Below the pieces are notes generated by a model. The model did not search any database and was not told the origin of the DNA. It saw only the letters and a list, made by a program, of their open reading frames with translations. A stretch of 64,000 nt of DNA from Acidobacteriota bacterium (lineage in GTDB: Bacteria; Acidobacteriota; Aminicenantia; Aminicenantales; Saccharicenantaceae). The DNA is taken from assembly GCA_022711665.1 (NCBI GenBank), contig JAKLEN010000008.1, positions 112,906 through 176,905 of the forward strand, given 5' to 3'. Shown here piece by piece: positions 7,539 through 16,533 of the stretch (its first letter is position 1; every line of letters begins with the position of its first letter). Both the position numbers and the translations under genes were made by a program.

Positions 7539-10500
7539 TCAGGCGCCGGCCGGCAGCTCGAGGGTGACCGTCGTGCCCCGGCCGGGCCGGCTCTCAACCC
7601 GGACGGCGCCGCCGTGCTCTTCGATGATCTTCTTCGTGATCGGCAGGCCCAGCCCGGTCCCGGCGTCCTTGGTGGAGAAATAAAGGTCGAAGATCCGGGC
7701 GGCGGTCTCGGGGCTCATGCCCGCCCCGGTGTCGCTGACGGTGACGACGAAGCGGTCGCCGCGACGGCCGACGCGGACCGCGACCTCGCCCCGGGCCCCG
7801 ATGGCCTCGACGGCGTTGGCCACGACGTTGCGGAAGGCGGTCTTGAGCTTGCCCGCGTCGCCCCGGGCCAGGAAGTCGTCGCCTTCGGCGGCCAGCGCGA
7901 TGCGGATGCGCTCGGCCAGCAGCCGGCGGTAGGGATCCAGGACCTCCTCGAGCACCCGCCGCAGGTCTACGGGCTCCTTGCGGACGGTCGTGTCCCGGGC
8001 GATCTCCATGAATTCCGTGGCGATGCGGCGCAGGTTCTCGACCTCGCCGACGATGTAGGACATGGACTCCCGGAGGGCCTTGTCGAAGTCGCCGCGCCGG
8101 TCCTCGTAGACCTTGAGGACATGCTCGGCCGACAGCTGGATGGGCGTCAGGGGGTTCTTGATCTCATGGGCGACCTTGCGGGCCATCTCGGTCCAGGCCA
8201 CCTTCTTGCTCATCTCGGCCAGCTCCTGCTCGTGGGTCCGGAGGTTGCGGACCATGGTGTTGAAACCGTCGATGAGGGTCATCATCTCGTCGCGGGAGCG
8301 ATGGTCGATCCGGACCTCGAGGTTGCCCAGGCCGACCTCCCGGGTGCCGGCCAGGAGCTTGCGCACGGGGACGATGATCATGCCCTTGATGCCGCGGGAG
8401 AAGACGAGGACCAGGACGACGAAGAAGGCCGATAGGACGACCAGGAACTCGACGGTCTCCCGGGTGGCCCTGTCGAGCTGCTGCCGCTCGAACGGGAAGG
8501 GCAGGGAGATGAAGAGCGTCGAGGTCCCGGACGCGTAAGGCACGGTCAGGGTCTGGAACGAATAGTTGCCCAGCCGGGTCCGGCGGACGGTATAGGGCTT
8601 GCGGCCGTAGACCAGGTCGCGGTAGGCCTCGCCGTCGATGATGTCCGGCAGCAGGCCGCTTTCGAAGAACTCGCGCCGGCTCGAGGCGCTGACCACGCCG
8701 TCCTGATAAAGGATGACATCGCTCGACAGCGTCTCGCTGATCCAGAAGGCCAGGTCCTCCTGCGTGGACGGGGCCGGCGAGAGCTCGGTGCCCTGGATGT
8801 TGCTGAAAGCCTCCATCAGCCCCTGGGCGTAGGTGGCATGGACGGCGGAGTCCTCGACGAACTGCTCGGTGAAAAGGCGGTCGAAGAGGTTCCGGGTGAA
8901 GACGGTGAAGAGGAGCAGGGGCACCACGGCCACCGCCAGGAAAGCGGCGTAAACGCGGCTCGAGAACGACCAGAACGGCCGTCGCAGCGAGGCCCGGCCC
9001 CGGGCCAGCGCGGCCACGGCGGCCGTGAGCAGGGCCGCGGCCAGGCCGAGGAAGAAGAAGCGGAGGAAATCGACGGTCCGGGTGCGAAGGTTCTTGCGCG
9101 GCGCGAACAGACTGTAGACCCGGCCGCCCGACCGGAAGAGGTAGGCGTCGTAGACCGTGCCGCCCTCGCGGAAGACCGTCCAGAACGGAGTCGCCGCGTC
9201 CTTCAGACGCCCCAGGTCGGCCGCGGCCAGGCTGGCGGTCAGCTTGCCGGGGTTGAACAACGACCGGCCCTGGAGGTCGAAGATCTCGAAGCCGAAGTCG
9301 ATCTGGCCCAGCGCCGGCAGGGAATCGGTCCGCATCACCTCGAAATAGGGGTTGGCGGAGTAGAGGAAGGGCAGCATCTCAGGATCGAGGGAAACGTAGA
9401 GGAGGACCCGGCCGATAGGCGAACCGGCTTCGGTGAAGTCCCGGTAGCCGACGAGGAAGTCCTTCTCACGGCCGATGAAGGTCTGGGCATGGGGAACGAT
9501 GGCCCAGGTCGTCGAGGCGGGCAGGACCGGAGCGCCGCCGAGGAATTTGGGCACGTTGAGCGAGAAACGGCTGTAGAGCTCGCCCTCGGCGTCGCGGATC
9601 TCCAGGCTCGAGTACCAGTTGGCCCGGGCCACGGGCGTGCCTTCCCAGAGGTCCTGGGCCAGCGTTTCCTTGTCCTTGGGGTCCTTGAGGTAGGCCGAGA
9701 GACGGGCCTCGTTGCGGTCGAGCACGGGCAGGGATTCCTCGATGAGGAACCGGGCCCAGCCGGCCTGGCTCTGGACGGTGTGGGCGACGGTCGTTTCGAG
9801 CAGGCGGCGGGTCCGGATGACGTCCAGGCCGTCGACCGAACGGGCCAGCCAGAGCGAGGCGATGACCAGGCCGGCCAGCCAGACCTCGCGCCGCCGCGCG
9901 AGGGCCGGCCGGACGGCGACCGCGAAGACGCAGGCCGCGAGGACGGCGCCGATCGCCGCGAGAAGGAGCCCGGGCCGCGGCCCCGAGGCCAGGACGGCCG
10001 CGGCCGCGGCCAGGCCGGAGGCCAGGGCGCCGGTCCAGGCCGTCCGCCGGTCCCGGAAGGCCAGCCGGAAAACGACGGCCAGGACGAGCAGGGCCGCGAC
10101 CAGGGCGGCGAACAGTCCCAGCTGCAAGGCCAGGCGGGCCAGGTCGAAATCCCAGCGCAGCACCGAGAGGTTGGAATTGAAGACGACCAGGCGGCAGACT
10201 TCCCGCAGGGCCAGGAAGGTCCCGGCGGCGCCCGCGGCGGCGACGAGATGGGCCAGGACGGCCAGCGGGAGCGACGAACGGCCCGGCCGGCCTTCGGTCC
10301 GCGGAAAAGCCAGCGAAGCGGCGCAGGCCGCCAGGCCGAGCCCGGCCAGGGCGGTCAGGAAGATATCGATGGGCGAGCCGGTCAGGCCGGCCCATGAAGC
10401 GAAGCCGGCCACGGAAGGCTTGAACAGGGCCAGGGACTGGAGCCGTTCGAGCCGGCCGAGCGGCAGCGCCAGGAGCCGTGTCGCCGCGAGCAGGCCGGCG

Positions 10501-11402
10501 CCCAGGACGGCCGGCGGGAGGGCGTGCCGCCGCAGGAAGCCGGGCGAGGACCAGAAGAAGGCCAGCCCGGCGACGGCGGCCATGATGAGGGCGAGCAGGG
10601 CCGCCAGGTTCAGGCCTTCCCGGGCGGCCGAGAGCCGCGAGGTCAGGGACGGCGAGGCCAGGGTGACCGTGGCCGTGATGCGCCCGACCTCGTTCCGGAG
10701 CGGGAAGTAGAGGGTCTGGATCTCGTTCTTCTGCCGGGACTGGCTCGGGAACTCGTCGCCGTGGCGGGCGAAGAACTCCTCGTAGCCGGCGATGTCGTCG
10801 CGGAAGTCCCAATAGTCCACGGTCATCTCGAAGGGCGGGGCCGGACGCAGGGCGTTGTACTCGCGGATATAGGACGATCGGACGGGAGGGATGAAGGCCA
10901 GCCGGGAGAAGTGGAAAACCATGCGGCCGCCCTCGATCGGCTGCAGGGCGACCAGATAGACGGAGGCCTTGGACTTGACCAGGACCGAGCCGCCGTCGCG
11001 CCCGTGCTCCCGGAGGGCCTCCGGGTCCCACTGGCTCTCGGGACTCAGGACGTTGCCGTACCAGGCCAGGACGTCCCCGTCGCCGCCGGTCAGGGCGGCG
11101 CCCTCGTTCTCCGGGTCGAGGCCGCTCGACCGGAATAGGGTGACGAAATCCGCCGCCGCGGCGGGCAGCGCGGCCCCGGCGAACCGGGACCTGCGGGCCG
11201 CGAGCGCGTCCAGCCGGCCGGAGAACTCCCGCCGGGTCCGGACGGCCTGGCGGCGCAGCGAAGCCAGACTGCGGGCGTCGAAATTGCGGGACAGGAATCC
11301 CGGCAGGAGGAGCGAGAGGACGCCGGCGAGCAGGGCCGCCGCGAGCGCCCCGACGGCGACGACCGGGAGGGGGCCGGGGCGCCGGGGCCGGGTCGCGGCC
11401 AT
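7539..11402 (-). CDS. Large NtrY-like sensor histidine kinase
   Basis: A 1287-residue membrane sensor kinase. An N-terminal helix (about 11-32) precedes a roughly 200-residue extracytoplasmic region, then a cluster of about ten hydrophobic segments (about 240-520), a second extracytoplasmic region (about 530-760), a helix, a third sensor loop and a final helix near 970-995. HAMP (about 1000-1055) leads into HisKA with phospho-acceptor H1079 in KVAHEIKNPLTPIQLS, then HATPase with NVVANAVEAI, DTGAGM and GTGLGLPITKKI. The HisKA sequence is NtrY-like. The length is nearly twice that of typical NtrY. No response regulator lies nearby, so its partner is elsewhere. ATGA overlap with the upstream gene implies translational coupling. 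Confidence 0.9.
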   Translation of the reverse strand: MAATRPRRPGPLPVVAVGALAAALLAGVLSLLLPGFLSRNFDARSLASLRRQAVRTRREFSGRLDALAARRSRFAGAALPAAAADFVTLFRSSGLDPENEGAALTGGDGDVLAWYGNVLSPESQWDPEALREHGRDGGSVLVKSKASVYLVALQPIEGGRMVFHFSRLAFIPPVRSSYIREYNALRPAPPFEMTVDYWDFRDDIAGYEEFFARHGDEFPSQSRQKNEIQTLYFPLRNEVGRITATVTLASPSLTSRLSAAREGLNLAALLALIMAAVAGLAFFWSSPGFLRRHALPPAVLGAGLLAATRLLALPLGRLERLQSLALFKPSVAGFASWAGLTGSPIDIFLTALAGLGLAACAASLAFPRTEGRPGRSSLPLAVLAHLVAAAGAAGTFLALREVCRLVVFNSNLSVLRWDFDLARLALQLGLFAALVAALLVLAVVFRLAFRDRRTAWTGALASGLAAAAAVLASGPRPGLLLAAIGAVLAACVFAVAVRPALARRREVWLAGLVIASLWLARSVDGLDVIRTRRLLETTVAHTVQSQAGWARFLIEESLPVLDRNEARLSAYLKDPKDKETLAQDLWEGTPVARANWYSSLEIRDAEGELYSRFSLNVPKFLGGAPVLPASTTWAIVPHAQTFIGREKDFLVGYRDFTEAGSPIGRVLLYVSLDPEMLPFLYSANPYFEVMRTDSLPALGQIDFGFEIFDLQGRSLFNPGKLTASLAAADLGRLKDAATPFWTVFREGGTVYDAYLFRSGGRVYSLFAPRKNLRTRTVDFLRFFFLGLAAALLTAAVAALARGRASLRRPFWSFSSRVYAAFLAVAVVPLLLFTVFTRNLFDRLFTEQFVEDSAVHATYAQGLMEAFSNIQGTELSPAPSTQEDLAFWISETLSSDVILYQDGVVSASSRREFFESGLLPDIIDGEAYRDLVYGRKPYTVRRTRLGNYSFQTLTVPYASGTSTLFISLPFPFERQQLDRATRETVEFLVVLSAFFVVLVLVFSRGIKGMIIVPVRKLLAGTREVGLGNLEVRIDHRSRDEMMTLIDGFNTMVRNLRTHEQELAEMSKKVAWTEMARKVAHEIKNPLTPIQLSAEHVLKVYEDRRGDFDKALRESMSYIVGEVENLRRIATEFMEIARDTTVRKEPVDLRRVLEEVLDPYRRLLAERIRIALAAEGDDFLARGDAGKLKTAFRNVVANAVEAIGARGEVAVRVGRRGDRFVVTVSDTGAGMSPETAARIFDLYFSTKDAGTGLGLPITKKIIEEHGGAVRVESRPGRGTTVTLELPAGA

Positions 11403-11836
11403 CAGCGTCTCTCCGCCCGGATCTCGACGATGCGGGGGACGCCGAGCGGCCCCGCGGCGCCGGAGGCGGAGGCGGCGACGAAGATATACAAGCGGAGCGA
11501 ATAGGAGGCCCCCGTCCGCTCGTTGCGGAAGGACCAGCGGGCCCGCAGGATGCCCCCGGGCCCGCCGGGCAGCGAGGACATCCGGGGATCGATCGTGAAC
11601 TCGGTCGTCCGGAAGGTCGCGAAGTAGCGGCGAAAGACGAGACAGGTCTGGTCGGGGGAGAGCTGGTCGGCCAGGGAAAACGGCTCGGGCAGGGAGACGG
11701 GAATGGCCCCGTCGGTCGCCAGGACCTGGCGGAGGATGGCCGGCGAGCTCTGAAGAAAGGCCGTTTGGATCCGGGCGGCGACCGGGGTCGGGAACGACAG
11801 CAGCAGGGTCAGCGGCAGGAGATGAAAGGCGACCAC
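11402..11836 (-). CDS. Secreted small protein, DUF4783/NTF2-like
   Basis: A 144-residue protein with a cleavable-looking signal peptide (MVAFHLLPLTLLLSFPTPVAA). The mature part begins with an alpha helix around IQTAFLQSSPAILRQVL, then a SLPEPFSLADQLSPDQ segment and strands ending YSLRLYIFVAAS and IVEIRAERR. This pattern recalls DUF4783 and other NTF2-like secreted proteins, but the match is faint. It overlaps the start of the giant histidine kinase by the ATGA tetranucleotide, so it may be a periplasmic accessory of that sensor. No catalytic residues are recognisable. Confidence 0.6.
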   Translation of the reverse strand: MVAFHLLPLTLLLSFPTPVAARIQTAFLQSSPAILRQVLATDGAIPVSLPEPFSLADQLSPDQTCLVFRRYFATFRTTEFTIDPRMSSLPGGPGGILRARWSFRNERTGASYSLRLYIFVAASASGAAGPLGVPRIVEIRAERR

Positions 11837-11916
11837 GGCGGCGTCACCGTCTCAGCACGGCACCTGCCGGAGCGATCCGCGGGGATGTCTCCGGCCGGGC
11901 CGTCGGCCTGAGGAGT

Positions 11917-12150
11917 TCAGGCGTCCTTCTTGGGCTCGGCTTCCTGCTCGAGCTTCCTGGTCCGCTTGGCGTCCTTGATGCTGCTGATGCCGGCGATGAG
12001 GCAGATGAAGCCGCCGAAGAACAGGATGGGCGGGACGAACCCGAGGACGACGGCGAAGAAGGCGGCGCGGAAGGTGGCGGAAAAGACGACCAGGGCCAGG
12101 CCGCCGGCCATGGCGACGATGCCGCCGACAACGGCGATGATCTTGCCCAT
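11917..12150 (-). CDS. Small two-helix membrane protein
   Basis: A 77-residue protein with two hydrophobic helices (about 4-25 and 30-55) and a charged, lysine/glutamate-rich cytoplasmic tail (SIKDAKRTRKLEQEAEPKKDA). GGGAGGTCCC before the ATG is a good ribosome site, and a consensus promoter lies at 12186-12215. It stands at the head of the minus-strand run that leads into the DUF4783-like gene and the histidine kinase. The protein has no recognisable family; a role as a small membrane modulator would be guesswork. Confidence 0.6.
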   Translation of the reverse strand: MGKIIAVVGGIVAMAGGLALVVFSATFRAAFFAVVLGFVPPILFFGGFICLIAGISSIKDAKRTRKLEQEAEPKKDA

Positions 12151-12185
12151 GTGGGACCTCCCTAGGGACTTTGGATTCGGCGCGG

Positions 12186-12215
12186 ATTATAACAGAGCCC
12201 TCGCCGGCCCGTCAA
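12186..12215 (-). promoter_or_regulatory. Promoter of the small membrane protein/histidine kinase run
   Basis: On the minus strand TTGACG (12210-12215), an 18-base spacer and TATAAT (12186-12191). Roughly 35 bases of leader with a clear Shine-Dalgarno follow. Confidence 0.6.
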
Positions 12216-12302
12216 CGCCGCGCGGTGGCCAGCGGTCCGCCGTTCCGCTAGAATAGCGGGGGAGTCCGGCACGGGATTCCCGAAAGGAGCGGCCGACCGG
12301 CC

Positions 12303-12875
12303 ATGGGCCTCAAGGGCGTCATCTTCGACCTCGACGGCACGGTCGTCGAGAACGACTACGACTGGCCCGGCATCCGCAGGGAGCTGGGCACGGGGGAGAT
12401 GTCCATCCTGGCCTACCTCGACGCCCTGGTCGAGCCGGAGCGGTCGGCCAAGTGGGCCATCCTCGAGGGCCACGAGGCCCGGCAGACCGAGGCCTCCGTC
12501 CTGCGCCAGGGGTTCAGCGGGCTCCTGGAGCGGCTGCGGGCCCGCGGCCTGGCCGTGGCCCTGGTCACGAACAACTCCCGCAAGAACGCGGAGTACCTGC
12601 TGGGCAAGTTCGGCCTGGCCTTCGACTGCGTCATCACGCGGGAGAGCGGCCTCTGGAAGCCTTCCGGGGCGCCGTTCCTCGAGGTCCTGCGGACGCTCGG
12701 CCTGGGGCCGGCGGAGGTCGGGGTGGTCGGGGACACGCGCTTCGATGTCCTGGCCGCCCTCGACGCCGGGATCGAGGCCATCTATCTCCTGTCGAACGAG
12801 CCGGAGCGCTTCCTCGGCTATCCCGTCAAGATCGTCCCTTCCATCGAGGCCCTGGCTAGGGTTATCTGCAGATAG
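12303..12875 (+). CDS. HAD-superfamily hydrolase (phosphoglycolate phosphatase-like)
   Basis: A 190-residue HAD phosphatase. Motif I is FDLDGTVVE with nucleophile D9 and acid D11, motif II is VTNNS (about 88-92), motif III lysine is in LWKPSGAPF, and motif IV is VGDTRFDVLAA. The cap is a short helical insert (about 20-70), as in subclass I phosphoglycolate or pyrophosphate phosphatases. AAAGGA precedes the ATG. Substrate specificity is not predictable; it may be a general housekeeping phosphatase. It sits upstream of, but with its own spacing from, a promoter and the class V aminotransferase. Confidence 0.83.
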   Translation: MGLKGVIFDLDGTVVENDYDWPGIRRELGTGEMSILAYLDALVEPERSAKWAILEGHEARQTEASVLRQGFSGLLERLRARGLAVALVTNNSRKNAEYLLGKFGLAFDCVITRESGLWKPSGAPFLEVLRTLGLGPAEVGVVGDTRFDVLAALDAGIEAIYLLSNEPERFLGYPVKIVPSIEALARVICR

Positions 12876-12887
12876 CTTTGCTTGTCC

Positions 12888-12916
12888 TTGATTTCCGGCC
12901 GGTGATTGGCCAGAAT
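12888..12916 (+). promoter_or_regulatory. Promoter of the aminotransferase/DUF362 pair
   Basis: TTGATT (12888-12893), a 17-base spacer and CAGAAT (12911-12916), 29 bases upstream of the ATG at 12946. Confidence 0.45.
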
Positions 12917-12945
12917 GGACGGGACTCCAATCCGCGAGGTTCACG

Positions 12946-14091
12946 ATGGCCGAAGACAAGCTGCTCCTCATCCCCGGCCCGAGCCCGGTCGTGCCGCGCA
13001 TCCTCGAAGCCCTGGCCCTGCCGACCGTCTCCCACGTCGGGCCGGACATGGTCCGCGACCTGGCCGAGGCCTGCGAGAACCTCAAGAGGATCGTCTTCTG
13101 CGACAACGGCGAGCCCTTCATTGTAGCCGGCGCGGGGACGCTGTCCATGGAGATGGCCCTGGTCAACACGGCCGGCGCGGCCGACCGCGTCCTGGTCGTG
13201 TCTCAGGGCTATTTCGGCGACCGCATGGCCCAGATCTGCCGGGCTTTCGGGATCGAACACGACGTCCTCGAGTGCGAGTGGGGCCGGGCCGTCACCCCGG
13301 GCGAGCTCGAGCGGCGGATCAAGTCCAGGAGCTACAACGTCGTCGTCTGCACCCATGTCGACACCGCGACCGGCGCCTGCGCCCCGGTCGAGGAATACGC
13401 CCAGGTCCTGAGCCGGACCGGGGCGATCTTCATCGTCGACGGGGTCTGCGCCACGGGCGGCATCCCGGAGCGCATGGACGCCTGGGGGATCGACGTCGTC
13501 CTGACCGCGGCCCAGAAGTGCCTGGGCACGCCGCCCGGCCTGACGCTCTGCGTGTTCTCCGAGGCGGCCATGGAGAAGCGCCGCGGCCTGGCCTCGATCC
13601 CGGCCTACTATTCCGACATCCTGCTCTGGCTGCCGGTCATGCGCGATCCCGCGAAATATTTCTCGACGCCCTGCGTCAACGAGATCCGGGCCTTCGCCGA
13701 GGCGACCCGCATCGTCATCGAGGAGGGGATCGAGGAGCGCTTCGAGCGCCACGAACTCTACGCCGGCGCGGTCCGGGCCGGCCTGGCGGCCCTCGGCTTC
13801 TCTTTCTTCACCGATCCGCGGTTCGCGGCGGCCACGCTCTCGGTCGTCCGCTACCCGGACGGCGTCGAGGACAAGGCCTTCCGGGCCGGCCTGTACGCCC
13901 GCGGCGTCGTCGTCGCCGGCGGGCTCGGCCCCACGGCCGGGCGGGTCTTCCGCATGGGGCACATGGGCAACCTGACCTCGGCCCAGGTCCGCCTGGCCAT
14001 AGACGCGGTCGAGGCGACGCTGGCCGGGCTGGGCCGCCCGGTCGAGGCGGGGTCCGGGCGCCGGGCCGTCGACGCCGTCCTCAAGGCCTGA
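12946..14091 (+). CDS. Class V aminotransferase (serine/alanine-glyoxylate type)
   Basis: A 381-residue fold-type I PLP enzyme. LLLIPGPSPVVPRI is the typical N-terminus, GAGTLSMEMALVN binds the cofactor phosphate, D165 in IVDGVCATG pairs with the pyridine nitrogen, and K191 in TAAQKCLGTPPGL forms the Schiff base. The family includes serine-glyoxylate, alanine-glyoxylate and (S)-ureidoglycine-glyoxylate aminotransferases, and the archaeal-type phosphoserine enzymes; substrate choice cannot be made here. The next gene begins 14 bases later with a good ribosome site, so the two are likely an operon. Confidence 0.87.
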   Translation: MAEDKLLLIPGPSPVVPRILEALALPTVSHVGPDMVRDLAEACENLKRIVFCDNGEPFIVAGAGTLSMEMALVNTAGAADRVLVVSQGYFGDRMAQICRAFGIEHDVLECEWGRAVTPGELERRIKSRSYNVVVCTHVDTATGACAPVEEYAQVLSRTGAIFIVDGVCATGGIPERMDAWGIDVVLTAAQKCLGTPPGLTLCVFSEAAMEKRRGLASIPAYYSDILLWLPVMRDPAKYFSTPCVNEIRAFAEATRIVIEEGIEERFERHELYAGAVRAGLAALGFSFFTDPRFAAATLSVVRYPDGVEDKAFRAGLYARGVVVAGGLGPTAGRVFRMGHMGNLTSAQVRLAIDAVEATLAGLGRPVEAGSGRRAVDAVLKA

Positions 14092-14105
14092 TCCGGAGGC
14101 ACCGC

Positions 14106-15182
14106 GTGAGCCCAAGCCAGGTCTACATCGTCCGGGCCGCCGGCCGCGAGCCGGCCGAGACCGTGGCCGGCAAGGTCCGGACGGCGTATCGGGCCACCGG
14201 CTTCAATGACCGGCTGGCCGAGGGCGATTTCGCGGCCCTCAAGATCCACTTCGGCGAGAACAACAACACGGGCTACATCAAGCCCGCCTGGCTTGCCGGC
14301 CTGATCGGGGACGTCCGGCAGAAGACCGCGCACGCCTTCCTGACCGACTCCAACACCCTCTACGTCGGCCGCCGCTCGAATTCCATCGACCATCTGCGGC
14401 TGGCCTGGTCGCACGGCTTCACGCCGGAAGCGACCGGGCTGCCGGTCATCATCGCCGACGGCCTCATCGGCCGCGACAAGCTGGAGCCCCGGAGCGTCCA
14501 GGCGCGCACGGCCTCCTCCAAGATCGCCGGCGCCATCCTCGACTCGGACGCCCTCATCGGCCTGGCCCACGTCACCGGCCACGTCCAGACCGGCCTCGGC
14601 GCGGCCATCAAGAACATCGGCATGGGCTGCGCCTCCAGGGCCGGCAAGCTCGACCAGCATTCCGTGACCCGCCCCCGCGTCAATGCCAAGCAGTGCCGCG
14701 ACTGCGGCGTCTGCCTGTCCTTTTGCCCCGCCGCGGCCATCGTCCAGGCCGAGGGCTGCGTGGTTATCGAGCCGGCCAAGTGCATCGGCTGCGGCGAATG
14801 CCTGGTCGTCTGCAAGGCCGGGGCCATCAAGATGAAATGGGACGAGGATTCGCGGTGCCTCCAGGAGAAGATGGCCGAGTACGCCCATCGCGTCCTGTCG
14901 CATTTCCAGGGCAAGGCCGTCTTCATCAATGTGCTCATCCATGTGACCAGGGACTGCGACTGCATGGCCCGGAACCAGAAGCCGATCGCCGACGACATCG
15001 GCGTCCTAGCTTCGCTCGACCCGGTGGCCATCGACCAGGCCGCGGCCGACCTCCTGATCGCCCAGGCCGGGGGGGGGGACCCCCTGCGCGCCGGGTACGA
15101 CATCGACTGGTCGGACCAGCTGGCCCACGGCGAGGCGATCGGGCTCGGGAGAAGGGCCTATACCCTGGTCGAGATCTCCTGA
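14106..15182 (+). CDS. DUF362 protein with two [4Fe-4S] ferredoxin motifs
   Basis: A 358-residue protein starting with GTG behind GGAGG. A DUF362 domain (about 1-190, with IHFGENNNTGYI, LTDSNTLYVG and IGLAHVTGHVQTG) is followed by two classical clusters: CRDCGVCLSFCP and CIGCGECLVVCK. A C-terminal part of about 90 residues (VLIHVTRDCDCMARNQKP and LASLDPVAIDQAA) completes the usual DUF362-ferredoxin architecture. The family is common in anaerobes; its reaction is unknown, but the two 4Fe-4S clusters imply electron transfer. The start is downstream of a longer open frame that runs through the aminotransferase and is not real coding there. Confidence 0.85.
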   Translation: MSPSQVYIVRAAGREPAETVAGKVRTAYRATGFNDRLAEGDFAALKIHFGENNNTGYIKPAWLAGLIGDVRQKTAHAFLTDSNTLYVGRRSNSIDHLRLAWSHGFTPEATGLPVIIADGLIGRDKLEPRSVQARTASSKIAGAILDSDALIGLAHVTGHVQTGLGAAIKNIGMGCASRAGKLDQHSVTRPRVNAKQCRDCGVCLSFCPAAAIVQAEGCVVIEPAKCIGCGECLVVCKAGAIKMKWDEDSRCLQEKMAEYAHRVLSHFQGKAVFINVLIHVTRDCDCMARNQKPIADDIGVLASLDPVAIDQAAADLLIAQAGGGDPLRAGYDIDWSDQLAHGEAIGLGRRAYTLVEIS

Positions 15183-15183
15183 T

Positions 15184-15203
15184 CCGCGGCTCCACGGCCG
15201 CGG
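15184..15203. terminator. Hairpin between convergent DUF362 and MFS genes
   Basis: CCGCGGC-TCCACG-GCCGCGG is a perfect 7-bp stem with a 6-base loop immediately after the DUF362 stop and just before the converging MFS gene. It is terminator-like but has no T tract. Confidence 0.45.
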
Positions 15204-15208
15204 CGGGA

Positions 15209-16504
15209 TCAGGCCTGCCGGCGCAGGTGGGGCATGAAGACGGCCAGGCCGGCCGCCGCCGCGAGCATGAGCCCCGCCCCGATGAGCACGGCGGCCCGCT
15301 GGCTGAGATGCTGGGCCGCCAGGCCGATCCAGAGCGCTCCGAGAGGCATAAACCCGAAGAAGACCAGGGTGTAGACGCCCATGATCCGGCCTCGCAGGGA
15401 GTCGGGGGAATGGGTCTGGACCAGGGCGTTGGACATGTTGAAGATCAGGACCTGGGCCAGGCCGGCGCCGAAGACGAGGACGAGCGAGAGCGGCGTCCAG
15501 CGCACCAGCGCGAACAGGGCGGCCATAATGGGCAGGGCGAACGTTCCGAAGGTCAGGAGCTTGCCCCGGAAGCGGAAACGGCCGAGCGAGGCGATGAGCA
15601 GGGCGGCTATGAGCGCGCCCAGGCCGCGGGCCGATTGGAGGAAGCCGTTGGTCTTGGCGTCGCCGTGGAGGACATTGACCGCCCAGGCGGGGAAGATCGT
15701 GACGAACGAGACGCCGAACAGGCTGACCAGGCCGAGCAGGCCGATGATCGTCCGGATGAGCGGGTGATGGGCGACGTACTTGAGGCCGTTGCGGAGGTCG
15801 GCCAAGACCGACGACGCCGCGGCCGGCGGCGTGAACGGCGCCAGGGTCATCCGCCGCAGGGCGAAGATCACGGCGATGAAGCTGGCGCCGTTGACGGCGA
15901 AGCACCAGCCCGGACCGAAAAAGCCGTAGATCAGGCCGCCCGCCGCCGGCCCGATGGCCATGGCCGAGTTGAACATGGCCGCGTTAAGGGCGATGGCGTT
16001 GGTCATGTCCTCCCGGTCGACCATCTCCAGGACGAAGGATTGGCGGGCCGGGGCGTCGAAGGCGTTGGCCGTCCCGAGCAGGAAGGCCATGATCAGGATG
16101 TGCCAGGGCCGGATCCAGTGCAGGAACGTCAGGGCGGCGACTCCGAAGGCCAATCCCATCATGACCGACTGGGTGATGATCAGCACTCTCCGCCGCGGCA
16201 CGCGGTCGGCGATGACCCCGGCGTAGAGCATGAACAGCCAGGTCGGGACGCCGGAGACGAAGCCGACCAGGCCGAGGTAGGCCGGCGATTTGGTCAATTC
16301 GAAGATGAGGAAGCCCATGGCCGTCGATTCCATCCAGGTCCCGAAGAGCGAGACGATCTGGCTCCAGAACCAGAGGCGATAGTTCCGGTAGCGGAGGGCG
16401 GTGAAGGTCTGGCTCCAGCTCATCTGCCGCCGCAGGCCGAGGATCCGGCCTAGCAATCCCGGACGGGGGAGCGGCGGCGGGGCGGACAGGTGGTCCCGGC
16501 TCAT
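15209..16504 (-). CDS. MFS exporter (EntS/DHA3-like)
   Basis: A 431-residue major-facilitator protein from the ATG at 16504. Twelve hydrophobic segments can be followed from about 50 to 425. SWSQTFTALRYRNYRLWFWSQIVSLFGTWMES and the loop GVIADRVPRRRVLI (motif A-like, between helices 2 and 3) are typical of the EntS/DHA3 group, which exports siderophores or drugs. An alternative start 20 codons upstream would overlap the cupin gene and lacks family similarity. Siderophore export is only a suggestion, as no biosynthetic genes are nearby. Confidence 0.83.
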   Translation of the reverse strand: MSRDHLSAPPPLPRPGLLGRILGLRRQMSWSQTFTALRYRNYRLWFWSQIVSLFGTWMESTAMGFLIFELTKSPAYLGLVGFVSGVPTWLFMLYAGVIADRVPRRRVLIITQSVMMGLAFGVAALTFLHWIRPWHILIMAFLLGTANAFDAPARQSFVLEMVDREDMTNAIALNAAMFNSAMAIGPAAGGLIYGFFGPGWCFAVNGASFIAVIFALRRMTLAPFTPPAAASSVLADLRNGLKYVAHHPLIRTIIGLLGLVSLFGVSFVTIFPAWAVNVLHGDAKTNGFLQSARGLGALIAALLIASLGRFRFRGKLLTFGTFALPIMAALFALVRWTPLSLVLVFGAGLAQVLIFNMSNALVQTHSPDSLRGRIMGVYTLVFFGFMPLGALWIGLAAQHLSQRAAVLIGAGLMLAAAAGLAVFMPHLRRQA

Positions 16505-16533
16505 CGGCTTTTTCGCGCCTTCCGGTCCGCTCC

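Noticed and set aside
14693..16453. A 586-codon plus-strand frame across the DUF362 end and the MFS gene
   Set aside because: Its composition is rich in Gly, Arg, Asp and Glu without any fold signature, and it is a mirror of two recognised genes.
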